From Molossus alvarezi (lineage: Eukaryota > Chordata > Mammalia > Chiroptera > Molossidae): DNA of 64,000 nucleotides. Shown here piece by piece: positions 21,230-33,134 of this stretch (position 1 is its first letter; each line of letters starts with the position of its first letter). The stretch spans positions 5,084,001 through 5,148,000 of the forward strand of contig CM073886.1 in assembly GCA_037176705.1 (NCBI GenBank), given 5' to 3'. Below the pieces are notes generated by a model. That model did not search any database. It was not told the DNA's origin and saw only the letters and a program-made list of their open reading frames with translations. The translations under genes were made by a program, and so were the position numbers.

Positions 21230-21317
21230 CTCCCACGTGTGGACGGCAGACCTGTCCCACAGAGTCCTGGCCTACCTGAATGCACGGAATGTCGCCTTCA
21301 CCATGCCCAGCCTGCAG
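21230..21317 (+). CDS. OTOA: OTOA coding exon 5: residues 60-89
   Basis: Acceptor CCTGACCGAAG|C (an AAG acceptor, weaker than CAG/TAG, behind a good pyrimidine tract) and donor CTGCAG|GTGTGT. AG+C completes S60. Encodes SHVWTADLSHRVLAYLNARN and on to TMPSLQ89. The NVAFTMPSLQ ending joins directly to AAVENH of exon 6 in phase 0. Close match to the mammalian otoancorin N-terminal region. Confidence 0.93.
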
Positions 21318-21769
21318 GTGTGTACCCGGCCCACCCGCATGTCCCCCTCTGCTCAGGGATTGCAAACACAGGCTGATGGGGGGAGAAGTGGGTTAGGGTA
21401 GAGCTAGCCCCCACTCACCCAAAGACACGTGTTCTGTCCGGTTTTCCTTAAAGCACGATGCAAGTTCTTTGTCTGCCTTTTATTTTTCCACCTTTGAAGG
21501 AAACATGGCGTATTAGGGTATAATCTGAGCTGCTGTAGCAAAGAGACCCCAAATTACAGCACTCAGATAATTTAGTTTATTTCTGTCTCATGTAATAGAC
21601 CCAGAGAGGATCTACTTCAAAAGACCTTCCAGGGGCCCAGATTCCTTCTCTCATGTCGTCTTCTAGAGGGTTGTTGCCCACAGGCCTAAAACAACACATC
21701 TGCTCTCTAGCCCAAGGGGCGTGGGTGGGAAACAGGAAGTGAAGGGTGAGCATCTTCTCTCTCTCTTTT

Positions 21770-21979
21770 TTTTTTTAAAAAAAAATGTTTTTATTGATTT
21801 TTTTGAGAGAGAGAGAGAGAGAGATAGAAACATCAATGTGAGAAAGAGACATCAATTGGCTGCCTCCTACATACCCCCATGGAGCCCAAAACCCAGGCAT
21901 GTGCCCTGATTGGGAGTCAAACTGGGACCTCTCAGTCCTTGGGACGACGCTCAATCCACTGAGCCACATCGGCCGGGCA
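21770..21979 (-). mobile_element. VES SINE (GTGTGG subtype)
   Basis: Antisense VES: TTTTTATTGATTTTTTTGAGAG body with (GA)n, head ending GAGCCACATCGGCCGGGC. No clear target-site duplication. Confidence 0.9.
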
Positions 21980-22089
21980 ATACATTTTTTTAGTATAAAT
22001 ATGTCCTATGCAGTATTTGGGATATACCTATGCTAAAATATTATTTGTTGCTTATCTGCAATTAAGATTTTAATGGGCATCCTGTATTT

Positions 22090-22210
22090 TATCCAGCAAA
22101 CTAGTTAAGTAACTTGTCCAAGGCCACACAGCTAGTAAGTGGCAAGGTGGGGGTTTGCACACGGGTTGTCTGGTTCTAGAGCCCCCCTTTAACCACCATC
22201 TCATGCTGTG
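22090..22210 (-). mobile_element. MIR SINE fossil
   Basis: Antisense MIR core: ACTTGTCCAAGGCCACACAG, then CTAGTAAGTGGCAAGG. Confidence 0.87.
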
Positions 22211-22714
22211 CTGTCTTTCTAGAGCAGCTCCATTTAAGGGAGATTTATAAAGTAATTCCCCATATCGCAGAGGAAATCTCTTTTAGGAGAGGCTGCCAGA
22301 GGGGATTTGATCGTGCTCCCTGAATTTTTGTCTTGCACTCGTAGCTCGGGGCATGGGAGAGTGCCCACCTGGGGCAAGCTTTCTGGACTAGGAACCTCCA
22401 TTACCTCCAGGGTCCAGGCCGGCGTTGGAGAGGTCGGCCGGGTGGGTGGGTGGCGAGCTGATTGTCACCAGGTAGGGACGGTGTCCAGCATGGCCACATC
22501 TTTGTGTTTTCCAAGAGAAGTTGGAGATCTAAATTTTTGTGAGAAATACCCTCTTTTAAATGTTGGCAGCTAAAGGAAAAGTTCAGAGCCAGCCTACCCT
22601 GGGCCGGCTGCTCGCTGGTGGGCTCAGCAGCGCAGGAGGTGGCCTGCTGGGCTGCTGGCCGTGGTGCTGACCGCTCTGCCCTGTCCTCACCGGCTCTCCC
22701 AACCCCTCACCCAG

Positions 22715-22846
22715 GCAGCTGTGGAAAACCACCTGGAGCAGCTTCTATACCAGCCCCAAAAGCTGCTGGAGGACCTGCGGGAGGCAGACGCTCAGCAGTT
22801 CCACACCGCCATGAGGTGCCTTTGGGAGGGCAAGAAGGACCACTTG
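22715..22846 (+). CDS. OTOA: OTOA coding exon 6: residues 90-133
   Basis: Acceptor CTCACCCAG, donor CACTTG|GTGAGG, phase 0 at both ends (132 nt). Encodes AAVENHLEQLLYQPQKLLED and LREADAQQFHTAMRCLWEGKKDHL. Leucine-rich amphipathic helices with a QQF turn fit the helical-repeat ectodomain predicted for the otoancorin/stereocilin/mesothelin family. The next exon lies 10.3 kb away across an L1-laden intron. Confidence 0.95.
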
Positions 22847-23012
22847 GTGAGGCTCGAGCATGAGGAGCGGGGCAAGTCCAGGGCCCCAGGGCCAGGTGTT
22901 GGTTAGAGAGCTGAGCCTGACTCAGGCTCCCTCCTCGCTCCCAACCCCTCGGGAGCTTTGGACCTAGGTTTTCTCTGAAGTTCAAAGGAAGAGCCTTATG
23001 ATTCATATTCTT

Positions 23013-23223
23013 TTTTAAAAATATTTTGTTCAGATAGAGTGGGAGGGGGAGAGAGAGAGAAACATCGACATGAAAGGGACACACCAAGTGGTTGCCACCC
23101 ACACAACTCAACCAGCGCCGGGGACAAACTGCAACCGAGGTACATGCCCTTAGCGGGAACCGAACCCAGGTCTCTCCGGACCGCAGGACAACACTCTAAC
23201 TGCTGAGCCAAACAGGCCAGGGC
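23013..23223 (-). mobile_element. VES SINE
   Basis: Antisense VES with a perfect 15-bp target-site duplication ATGATTCATATTCTT at 22998-23012 and 23224-23238. The tail side lacks the GAGGACATTTTTCC segment, so it is slightly truncated. Confidence 0.95.
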
Positions 23224-24049
23224 ATGATTCATATTCTTATGGCTACTAAGAAATGAGGGGCACCGAGGGACCTCAGCAGTCTGGCTAATAAACATGCGTG
23301 AATAATTGCTATGCACCTGGGACACTGGTTCAGAGATAAGACACTGCCCCTGACCTCAAGGAGTTTACAGTCTGGAGGGGAGACAGAAAACAGAAACAGA
23401 TCATTTCCACAAAACAAACTTGGTGATGTAAGAGCAAAGGAAGGCCTCAGACCCCGAAAGCCCGCGGGGTCTGGGGACAGGAGGTTTTGAGCGTCTTCCT
23501 CAGAGACAGGTCCATGTGGAGCAGTGTTCCCAAAAGGAGCCGAACATTTAAACATTTTCATAATCATAGATGTACTGTAATGTCTAAGACTGATAGAATA
23601 GACACTCAAACCTGTGAACTTGGTAGTAGAAGTGTAATATTTCCTTTTGAAATGACGTTTTTAAAAACGTTTGTTAAAAAATATATGAAGCAAATAATGG
23701 AAAAGGAGGTGCCAGGCTATGGCAGAAGTTGGGATGGTGGCCCATGGAAGTGACAATGATGGATGTGTGTTGTGGGTTTATGTTGTCAGATACTATTCTA
23801 AGGGAATGGCCGGCAGATGGTGTCTGTGAAGGACAGGCCCGCAGTGTGTCACCGGCCTCCCCTCTGCGCTGTGGCAGGAGCGCAGCCAGGCAGGCAGGTG
23901 AAGGAATGGGTGTGGCCCTGTCCCCACAGCACGGCCCCCACAGACCGGCAGGGGCCCAGCCTGCTCGTGGGCACGGTCTGCCAATAGTGCACCGCTTTCT
24001 CTGAGGAACTTCTGTAATAAGACAGTAAAAATCTTACCCCTGAAATATT

Positions 24050-24170
24050 CGGATGAGGACATGGGCTTGGGGAGGTAGGGAGGTAAACTTGGGTCGCACA
24101 GCTTGAAAGTGGCAAATCTGAGGTTGGAACCTGGCCTCCCGGCTCCAGCTGTGAGCCCTTCCGGCATCTG
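24050..24170 (-). mobile_element. MIR SINE fossil
   Basis: Antisense MIR-like: GGTCGCACAGCTTGAAAGTG, then CAAATCTGAGGTTGGAACCT. Diverged. Confidence 0.65.
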
Positions 24171-24865
24171 GTGAAAGCCACGGGCTCCCTCTCAGAATAT
24201 TGTGTTCAAATCTCTAAAATAAATGACATAAAACAATTACAAAGGAAGCCAATTCTATAGCAGTACCTTAATCAAAATATATGAAGAAACAAAGTCAGAG
24301 TGGAGTAACCCACACACCCAGGACACGGCGTGGCAGTGGCCCCATCGCTCCTGCAGTTCGGGGGTGTTGACGGGTGAGACTTCGCGGCGTCAGCAACTGG
24401 AAGGCGGTATGAAAGAGCCTGTGACGCCTGCTGATGACAAACCAAAGGTCCTGCTACCACCTTTGTGGCTTGTTGCCTAAGTCTGTCCCTGAACAAATGC
24501 TGGTGTCAGTCCTGTGGCCGCGAGGATGAGGGTGCAGTCCCCGGCTTTACAGATGTCCCGATTTCTACCTGCGCACTCCTGCTGAAGAGCCCAGCGGTGC
24601 CCCGGCCACACTGCTGCGCCCGCAGTAAGAGGCAGAGGTCCGGAGGAGCGCGGGTGGGCTCGGATGGTCTCAGACCCCAGCTCCATGTAGGTCAGAGCAG
24701 GTGGCTACTGCCTCTTATTTTCACCACCTGTGATACTGAGTTAATAACAGCATATAACACTTGTGGAATGTTCACCGAGAACCTTACATTTATTATCTAG
24801 TTCAAGGTAGATTAGATGTAGGCACCATTAAGGAGGAGAAAACAGATGATAAAAAAATAATACAG

Positions 24866-25096
24866 CCCTGGCCAGTTTGGCTCAGCGGTTAGAGCGTCGG
24901 CCTGCGGTCTGGAGAGACCCAGGTTCTGTTCCCGCTAAGGGCACGTGCCTTGGTTGCAGGTTGTCCCCAGCCCTGGTTGGCAACCACTCGATGTGTCCCT
25001 TTCACGTCAATGTTTCTCTCTCTCTCCCTCCCTGCCACTCTGACTGAACAAAATATCGAAAAATGTCCTCGGGTGAGGATAAAAAAATAAAAAGAT
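24866..25096 (+). mobile_element. VES SINE
   Basis: Sense VES, GCCCTGGCCAGTTTGGCTCAG to GGTGAGGATAAAAAAATAAA. Flanks ATAATACAG / ATAGTACAG fit a short, diverged duplication. Confidence 0.94.
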
Positions 25097-25149
25097 AGTA
25101 CAGAAACAATAAGTGGAGGGCCTGGGCTTTGAATCTCAGAATGTCTGAC

Positions 25150-25262
25150 CCTGGACCTATGGTCTTCACCTAGAGGACCGGTGTGGGCATTTATGAGCAG
25201 ACACACATTTACTCTGTGCCTGGCACAGTGCCTGGCACGTCGTCAGTGCTCAGTAGTAAATG
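25150..25262 (+). mobile_element. MIR 3' end
   Basis: Sense MIR tail: CAGTGCCTGGCACGTCGTC, then AGTGCTCAGTAGTAAATGG. Confidence 0.75.
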
Positions 25263-28047
25263 GTGGCTGACATTTTTGGAGGGTGTGTTGGGTGAAGGAC
25301 AGAGGGTCCTGTCAGCATTACTGGACTCTGTGGTTCGTAGGATTCACTCACTCATGCAGTCATTCAACAGGTTCTTTCTTTTTATTTATTTTTATTTTAA
25401 ATGTATTTTTGTTGTTGAAAGTATTACAGATATGCCTCCTTCCCCCCCCCCCAATTGAGACCCTTCTCCCTGCTCCCCTCCTTCACCACACTGTTGTTTG
25501 TGTCCATGGGTTATGTATACATGCATATAAGTTCTTTGATTTATCTCTTATTACCCCTAAACCCCTATCCCTCTGAGGTTTGTCAATCTGTACCCTACCT
25601 CCCTGTCTTTAGATCGATTTTTTTCATTAGCTTATTTTGTTCATTATATTCCACAAATAAGTGAGATCATGTGATACTTGTCTTTCTCTGACTGGCTTAT
25701 TTCACTCAGCATAATACTCTCCAGGTCCCTCCATGTCCTCTCAAAGGGCAAGAGATCTTTCTTTCTTACAGCTGCATAGTATTCCATTGTATAAATGTAC
25801 CACAGCTTTTTTATCCATTCATCTACTGATGGACACTTGGGCTGTTTCCAGATCTTAGCTATTGTAAATAGTGCTGCTATGAACATGGGGGTACATATAT
25901 TCTTTCTGATTGATGTTTCAGGCTTCTTAGGGTATATTCCCAGCAGTGGGATCACTGGGTCAAATGGAAGTTCAATTTTTAATTTTTTGAGGTAGCACCA
26001 TATTGTTTTCCATAGTGGCTGCACCAGTCTGCATTCCCACCAGCAGTGTACTAGAGTCCCCTTTTCTCCACACCCTCACCAACACTTGTTGTTTGATGAT
26101 TTGTTGATAGTAGCCATTCCAGCAGATGTAAGGCAAAACCTCATAGTTGTTTTAATTAGCATCTCTCTGATGATTAGTGACATTGAGCATTTTTTCATGT
26201 CTCTTGGTCATTTGTATGTCCTCTTTGGAGAATTGTATATTCAGGTCCTCTGTCCATTTTTTAATTGGATTGTTTGTCTTCCTTTTGTCAAGTTGTATGA
26301 GTTCTTTATATATTTTGGAAATTAACCTGTTATCTGATGTATCATTGGCAAATATATTCTCCCATATAGTGGTTTCCCTTTTCATTTTCATACTGGTTTC
26401 TTTTGCTGCATAGAAGCTTTTTAGTTTTATGTAGTTCCATTTCTTATTTTTCCCTTTGTTTCTCTTGCCCTAGGCAATATATTGATGAAAATTCTGCTAC
26501 ATGTGATGTCTGAGATTTTTTTGCCTACATTTTCTTTTAGGATTTTTATAGTTTCATGTCTAACATTTAAGTCTTTTATCCACTTTGAGTTTATTCTGTC
26601 TGTGGTGTAAGTTGGTGGTCTAGTTTCATTTTTTTTTGCATGTGCCTGTCTAATTCTTCCAACACCATTTATCAAAGAGACTGTCTTTACTCCATTGTAT
26701 GCTCTTGGCTCCTTTGTCAAATATTAAAAGAGCATAATGGCTTGGGTTGATTTCTGGATTCTCTGTTCTGTTCCATCCATCTATATGCATGTTCTTGTGC
26801 CAGTACCAGGCTGTTTTTATTACAGTGGCTTTGTAGTATAAGCTGATATTCAGTATTATGATCTCTCCAACTTTGTTCTTCTTTCTCAAGATTGCTGTGG
26901 CTATTTGGAGGTCTCTTTTTGGTTCCATATAAACTTTTGGAGCATTTGTTCTAGATCTGTAAAATATACCATTGGTATTTTAATAAGGATTGCACTAAAT
27001 CTATAGATTGTTTTGGGTAGTATGAACATTTTAATGGTCTTGATTCTTCCAATCCATGAACATGGTATATACTTCCACTTTTTTATATCTTCCTCTGTTT
27101 CTTTTTTCAATGTCCTGTAGTTTTCTGAGAACAGGTCATTTACCTCCTTAGTTAAGTTTATTCCTAGGTATCTTAATTTTTTTTGTTGTAATGGTAAATG
27201 GGATTGTTTTTTTAGTTTCTCTTTCTGAGTATTCATTATTGGTGTCTAAAAATGCCGTTGATTTCTGGATGTTAATTTGTATCCTGCTATTTTGCCAAAT
27301 TCATTTATTTAGTCTAGAAGTTTTTTGGTGAAGTCTTTAGGGTTTTGTACAATATCATGCCATCTGCAAATATTGACAGTTTTACTTCCTCCTCTCCAAT
27401 TTGGATGCCTTTTATTTCTTCTTCTTGTCTAATTGATGTGGCTAAGACTTTCTGTGTTGAAAGTGGACATCCCTGTCTTGTTCCTGTTTTTGCCCATTGA
27501 GTATGATGTTGGCTGTAGGTTTTTCATATATGGCCTTTATTATGTTGAGGTGTGATCCTTCTATTCCCACTTCGCTGAGAGTTTTTTTTTTTTTTTTAAT
27601 CAGAAATGGGTGCTGGATTTTGTCAAATGCTTTTCCAGCATCTATTGATATAATCACATGAGTTTTATCTTTCATTTTGTTTATGTAGTGTATCACATTT
27701 ATTGATTTGCAAATATTGTACCAGCCTTGCATCCCTGGGATAAATCCCATTTGATTGGGGTGAATAATTTTTAAAATATTTTTTTGGATCTCATTTGCTA
27801 ATACTTTGTTGAGGATTTTGACATCAATGTTCATCAGAGATATTGGCCCATAATTTTCTTTCTTTGTAGTGTCTTTATCTGTTTTTGGAATTAGTATTAT
27901 GCTGGCCTCATAAAAAGAGCTTAGAAGTCTTTCTTCCTCTTGAATTTTTTGGAATAGTTTGAGGAGAACAGATGTTAGTTCTTCTTTGAATATTTGGTAA
28001 TACTCCTCTGTGAAGCTGTCTGGATCAGGCTTTTTGTTTGCTGGGGG

Positions 28048-28316
28048 ATTATTATTATTATTATTATTTTGTTAATCTTCACCTGAGGCTACTTTTCCAT
28101 TGATTTTCAGATAGATTAGAAGGGAGGGAAGGAGAAAGAGAGGGAGACAGAAAAATTAATGTGAGAGAGATACATAGATTAGTTGCCTCCTGCATGACCC
28201 TGACCATGGCTGGGCATCAAACTTGCAACCTAGGTATGTGGCTTTGACTGGGAATTAAACCTGTACACTTTGGTCAAGGGGTTGACTTTCTAACCATTGA
28301 GCCAAACTGGCCAGGT
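28048..28316 (-). mobile_element. VES SINE inside L1-D ORF2
   Basis: Antisense, diverged VES with an (ATT)n tail at 28050-28070, through CTTCACCTGAGGCTA, to a head ending AACTGGCCAGGT. Confidence 0.9.
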
Positions 28317-29250
28317 AAGCTGCTGGTAGTTTATTGATTACTGCTTCAATTTCCTTAGTTGTTTTGGTCTGTTTAGGTTTTATGACTCTTTCTGGTTGAT
28401 TTTTGGAAGTCTGTATCATTCTAGGGATTTGTTCATTTTGCCTAGGTTGTCCAATTTGTTGGCATATAATTGTTCATAGTATTTTCTTACAATCCTTCAT
28501 ATTTCTATGATGTCAGTTGTTACTTCACTGCTTTTATTCTTTTATTTTATTTATTTGGGTCCTCTCTCTTCGTTTCTTGATGAGTTTGGCTAAAGGTTTA
28601 TCAATCTGGTTTATCTTTTCAAAGAACCACCTCTTGGTTTCATTGGTCTTTTGCATTGTTTCTTTAGTCTCTATGTCATTTTTTTCCACTCTGTCTTTAT
28701 TATTTCCTTCCTTCTACTTACTCTGTGTTTTTATTTTTGTTCTCTTTCTAATTCTTCAAGTTGTAGTTTTAGATAGTTTATTAAAAATTTTTTTTTTTGT
28801 TTCTTGAGGTAGGCCTGTAATGCAGTCCCTCCTAGGACTGCTTTCACTGTGTCCCTTAGATTTTGTGTTGGTGTGTATTCATTTTTATTCATTTCCAGGA
28901 ATTTTCTGATTTCTTCCTTGACCTCTTTGGTAACCCATTCATTGTTTAGTAACATGCTATTTAGCCTCCATATCTTTGAATGTTTTTGACTATTTTTATT
29001 TAATTGATTTCTAGTTTCATGCCACTGTGATTCAAGAAAGTACTTGATATGAAATCAATCTTCTTAAACTCGTAGAGGCTTAGTTTGTGTCCTAACAGGT
29101 AGTCTATCTTTGAGAATGTCCCATGTGCACTTGAGTAGAATGTATATTCTGCAGATTTTGGGTGAAATGTTCTGTAAATGTCAATTGAATCCATCTAATC
29201 TAGTGTATTGTTTAGGGTCTCAATATTCTTGCTAATTTTTTTGTCTAGAA

Positions 29251-29294
29251 TATCTATCCAGTGATGTCAGTGGGGTGACATCACTGGATAGATA
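29251..29294. repeat. Perfect 19-bp inverted repeat, 6-nt loop, in L1-D
   Basis: Left arm TATCTATCCAGTGATGTCA (29251-29269), loop GTGGGG, right arm TGACATCACTGGATAGATA (29276-29294). The arms are exact reverse complements. L1-A, L1-B and L1-C have the left arm and loop at the homologous site but continue with TGTTGAAGT-type sequence. The right arm is therefore specific to this copy. Confidence 0.97.
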
Positions 29295-30410
29295 AAATCC
29301 CCTACTATGATTGTATTGTTGTCAATCTTTCCTTAAAGTCCTCCAGAAGTTTTAAAATATATCTTAGTGCTCCTATATTGAGTGTATATATGTTTACTAG
29401 GGTTATATCCTCTTGTTGGATTGATACCTTTAATATTATGTAGTGACTTTCTTGTTTCTTATTATGGATTTCATTCTGAAGTCTATTTTATCAGATATCT
29501 GTATTGCTACCCCAGCTTTTTTTTTCATCTCCATTTGCATGGAAAACATTTTTTTTCATGCCTTCATTTTCATCCTGTATGATTCTTTTATTCTGAGGTG
29601 GTTCTCTTATAGACAGCATATATATGAGTCATTTTTTTTTTTTTTAATCCACTCAGCTACCCTATGTCTTTTGATTGGAACATTGAAGCCATTCATATTT
29701 AAGGTTATTATTGATAGGTACTTAGTTGTTGCCATTTATATTCTTTATGCCTATGTTCCTCTCTATCTACTTCTTCTTCTTACATCACTCCCTTTAGCAT
29801 TTCTTGCTGTGCTGGTTTGGGGGTAGTTAACTCCTTTAGCCTTGTTTTTGGTCTGCAATCTCTTTATTTCACCTTCAATTTTGAACAATAGCCTTGCAGG
29901 ATTGAGTAATCTCGGATTCAGTCCTTTGCATTTCATTACTTTGTATACTTCATGCCACTCTCTTCTGGTCTGCAGTGTTTCTATTGAGAATCAGGTGACA
30001 GTTTAATGAGAACTCCCTTGTAGGTAACTTTCTGTCTCTCTCTTGCTGACTTTTAAGATTCTTTCTTAGTCTTTAATGTTTGCCATTTTAATTATGAGTT
30101 GTCTAGGTATGGGTCTTTTTGGGTTCATCTTGAGTGGGACTCTCTGTGTTTCCTAAACTTGAGTTACTTTTTCCTTCACCAGATTAGGGAAGTTTTCTGC
30201 CATTATTTATTCAAACAGGTTCTCTATTCCTTTTTCTGATTCTTCTCCTTCTAGTTCTTGTATGATGCAGATGTTACGTTTCATGTTGTCCCAAAGCTCC
30301 CTTAAACTCTCCTCCTGCTTTTTAATTTTTTTCTCTCTAATTGTTGTTCTAGTTGGGTGTTTTGCTCTACTTTGTCTTCTAATTTGCTGATTCGGTCCTC
30401 AGTTTCTTTT

Positions 30411-30662
30411 TTTTTTTTTAATCCTCACCCGAGGACATTTTTCCATATTTTGTTCAGATAGAGTGGGAGGGAGAGAGAGAGAGAGAGAGAAACAGAGAGA
30501 GAGACATCGGCGTGAAAAGGACATATCGAGTGGCTGCCACCCGCACAACCAACCAGGGCCGGGGACAAACCGCAACCAAGGTACATGCCCTTAGTGGAAC
30601 CGAACCCGGGTCTCTCTGGACCGCAGGCCGATGCTCCAACCGCTGAGCCAAACCAACCAGGG
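30411..30662 (-). mobile_element. VES SINE inside L1-D ORF1 region
   Basis: Antisense VES, well preserved. Flanks CGGTCCTCAGTTTCTTTT (30393-30410) and CGGTCCTTAATTTCTTTT (30663-30680) are an 18-bp duplication with two mismatches. Confidence 0.95.
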
Positions 30663-30727
30663 CGGTCCTTAATTTCTTTTCATCTACTGTGTAATCCTTC
30701 CAGGTATTCTCCCTGTTTCTTTTAAAT

Positions 30728-30975
30728 TAAATTTTTTTTGTTAATCTTCACCTAAGGATATTTTCCCATTGATTTTATTTTTAGAAAGAATAGAAGGGAG
30801 GGAGGGAAGGAGAGAGAGAAACATTGATGTAAGAGAGATACATTGATTAGTTGCCTCCTGCACAACCCCGACCAGAGCCGGGGATCAAACCTGCAACCCA
30901 AGTATATGCCCTTGACTGGGAATCAAACCTGCAACCCTTTGGCTCGTTCAACAGCTGAGTCATACTGGCCAGGGT
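30728..30975 (-). mobile_element. VES SINE inside L1-D ORF1 region
   Basis: Antisense, more diverged VES: TTAATCTTCACCTAAGGATA to TCATACTGGCCAGGGT. Confidence 0.9.
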
Positions 30976-32491
30976 TCAGGGTATTCTTTATTTCAGTTAT
31001 GTCATTCTTCATTTCAGATTTGTTCTTATTTATTGTTTCTATGTCTGTTTTCATGCTGATAAAATATTTACTAAGTTCATTGTAGTTCTCACTAAGTTGT
31101 TTGAGCATCCTTATAACCATTACTTTGAACTCTATGTCTGATTAATTACTTGCCTCCATTTATTTAGCTCTTTTTCTGGATATTCCTCCTGCTTTCATTT
31201 GGGGACTGTTTTTTTGTTTCCCCAAAACACATATACAACCACCACAACAAAACCTTTGGATCTGTTATTTGTGGAGCTCACTGGATTTTGTTCCAATGTT
31301 GTTGAATCTGGACCTTTGGGTGTTGGACCCTGCCCTCTTGGGCAGTTCTTTGGTGCAGGCCAATGTGAATCACTGTTCCTTCCTGGCCTTGGATATCCTG
31401 GCTGGAGCCCTGCAGGATGGGACTCCAAGTAGTCTGGTGGGCAGGGCTTCCCTGGCCCAGAGGCTGGGTCTGATTTGGGGCTTGCCCCTTGATTGTACTT
31501 ATTCTGGGTTGCTTTCCCTCTCCCCATGGATCTTGGTTCTGTGGGGTATTCGGTCTGGTCAGGATGGTTTAAACAGATTTGCATTGGGGGTGGTGCCTGT
31601 AGCAGATGGGGGTTCAGGCAGTAGCTTCCTCTCCTTCCAATGCCTCAGCTCTGCCTGGGTTGCTGGCACCACCTGGTTGCCACCCTAAACAGGGGAAGAT
31701 AGAATTTAGAAAAAGAAAAACAAAAACAAAAAAAGGAAACCAAACCCTGCCTGGCTCTTTAATCTTCAGCATGACTGGCTCTTTCTGGGTGGGGGTCTGT
31801 CCAGGCTCCCACAAGGCCAGATGTCTGATCCCCAGCGCTGCCGTGCCCAGCCACTGGGTGCTGATTTCCAGCCCAGAGCTGTTCCATGGGTACGGGAAGT
31901 GATGTCTGTTCTCAGTCAAAGTGGGGAGGATCGTGCCTCTTTCCCTGGGCACTCTGACTAGCCCCCACCAAAGTTCTTTCAGCGAATAATCGGTCCCTCT
32001 GATTCACTGCTGGGTGATGCACTCAGACCCCTCTGCTTAGGGGCCCCTCCCGCCCACCACAGTCAGGGTGAGATTTGCAGGCTGGTGTTGTAACCAAGCA
32101 CTAGCTTTTAGCCTGGGATAGTGCTGTCTGAGTCCTCCCTGTGGGCTGAATCACCTCTGATTCTGATGCTACATGGGCTCCCCTTCCCTTCTGTTGCTCT
32201 GTTTTGGGGGTCCCCACGTGGGGCCGAGTCTGCTTGCTCCGGGGCAGGAGCTGTGCCGCCGCGCCTTCCCTTTGGCCTTGGCACCGCCCAGCTGCGTGAG
32301 TGGGATCACCGCTCTGCGTCTTCTGTCCTCTCCGCGCTCCCTGCTCACGGCATTTCCAATTAGCTATTTGCAGGTGGTTTTTCAAGTTGAATGTTCTGCA
32401 GTTTAGCCTCAAGTCCGGTCTGGTGCTAGGAGCAGGCAGACGGAACTTCCTTAGACTTCAGCCATCTTGCCTCCATGAACAGGTTATTTCT

Positions 32492-33134
32492 CAATGTCAC
32501 TGAGGTACCAGGCATTCCACGAGGCAGGTGGCTTGGGCCTCGAGGACGGTCCTGGTTCAACCCCACACTAGAATCAGATTCCAGGGCTCCTCCCACCAGC
32601 TAAGTGAGATGAGAGGGTGGCCTGGGCTCCCCGCCCAGTGAGGCTGAGGTGCTGTCAGAGTTGAGAACCACTGGCTTAGAGGACAGACAGCCCCACGAGC
32701 ATCTCTAATGCATCACAGAGTTTGGTTCAAGGTGCTTTGGGAGCACATGGTGGAGGGAGAATTGATCTGACTGAAGTGGGAGGATATCAAGAGGACATTA
32801 CCAACTGTGTGACCACTGAGGGTGGTCAAAGGAAGGCCTCAAACGGTGAGCTGGATTTTGTTGGGGAAGGAGTTCTGGGGGAATTGCAGCTACTACAAGG
32901 GCCTGAGGTGTGCCAGTCATGGGGTATCCAGAGCGAGAATTGTGAGTGCGGGTGAAGCAGGTAGAGGCCTTGACTTTGTTCTGTAGGTGATGAGACTCTG
33001 GAGAAGGTCTGACACAGCAGCATGGGGTTAGACAGCGGTCCTCAGTGTCCTCCCTGCTGCTAAGTATGGCCTTTGCAGGCTTCCAGATGGAGAGACTGCT
33101 CTCAAGACAACCCTAGTTTCTTGTATTCCTTTAG
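32492..33134. other. OTOA intron 6, right end, with MER5-like fossil
   Basis: Includes a MER5-type (hAT/Charlie) fossil ending GAGTTGAGAACCACTGGC at about 32,560-32,680. The remainder up to the exon 7 acceptor (TATTCCTTTAG) is unassigned. Confidence 0.55.

Larger units (their letters stand above)
21318..22714. other. OTOA intron 5
   Basis: 1,397 bp. Contains an old transposon-like stretch around 21,520-21,720 that I cannot classify, an antisense VES (21770-21979) and an antisense MIR (22090-22210). Confidence 0.8.
22847..25365. other. OTOA intron 6, part left of L1-D
   Basis: Contains VES copies (23013-23223 minus, 24866-25096 plus), an antisense MIR (24050-24170) and a sense MIR 3' end (25150-25262). 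A stretch near 23,300-23,420 (TCAAGGAGTTTACAGTCTGG) looks like a further old mammalian repeat. No exon supported. A 50-kb-scale scan of both strands shows no other gene. Confidence 0.7.
25380..32477 (-). mobile_element. Full-length L1 retrotransposon L1-D
   Basis: Antisense to OTOA, in intron 6. The 3' end (A-tail, read on the plus strand as T-rich) begins at 25380. ORF2 runs on the minus strand from the ATG near 29735 to about 25644, ORF1 lies at about 30,0xx-31,140, and a roughly 1.3-kb 5'UTR ends at GAGGCAAGATGGCTGAAGTC (about 32,455-32,474), with a YY1-like CAAGATGGC. A 14-bp target-site duplication AACAGGTTCTTTCT (25366-25379) / AACAGGTTATTTCT (32478-32491), one mismatch, defines the ends. 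Three later VES insertions interrupt it. ORF2 has many frameshifts. The 5'UTR differs from that of L1-A, B and C, so this is a different, older subfamily. Confidence 0.95.

Noticed and set aside
22847..33134. A missing OTOA exon inside the 10.3-kb intron 6
   Set aside because: Exon 6 joins exon 7 in phase 0 and the product is continuous with the family sequence across DHL/KLEDTVIDL; nothing is missing.
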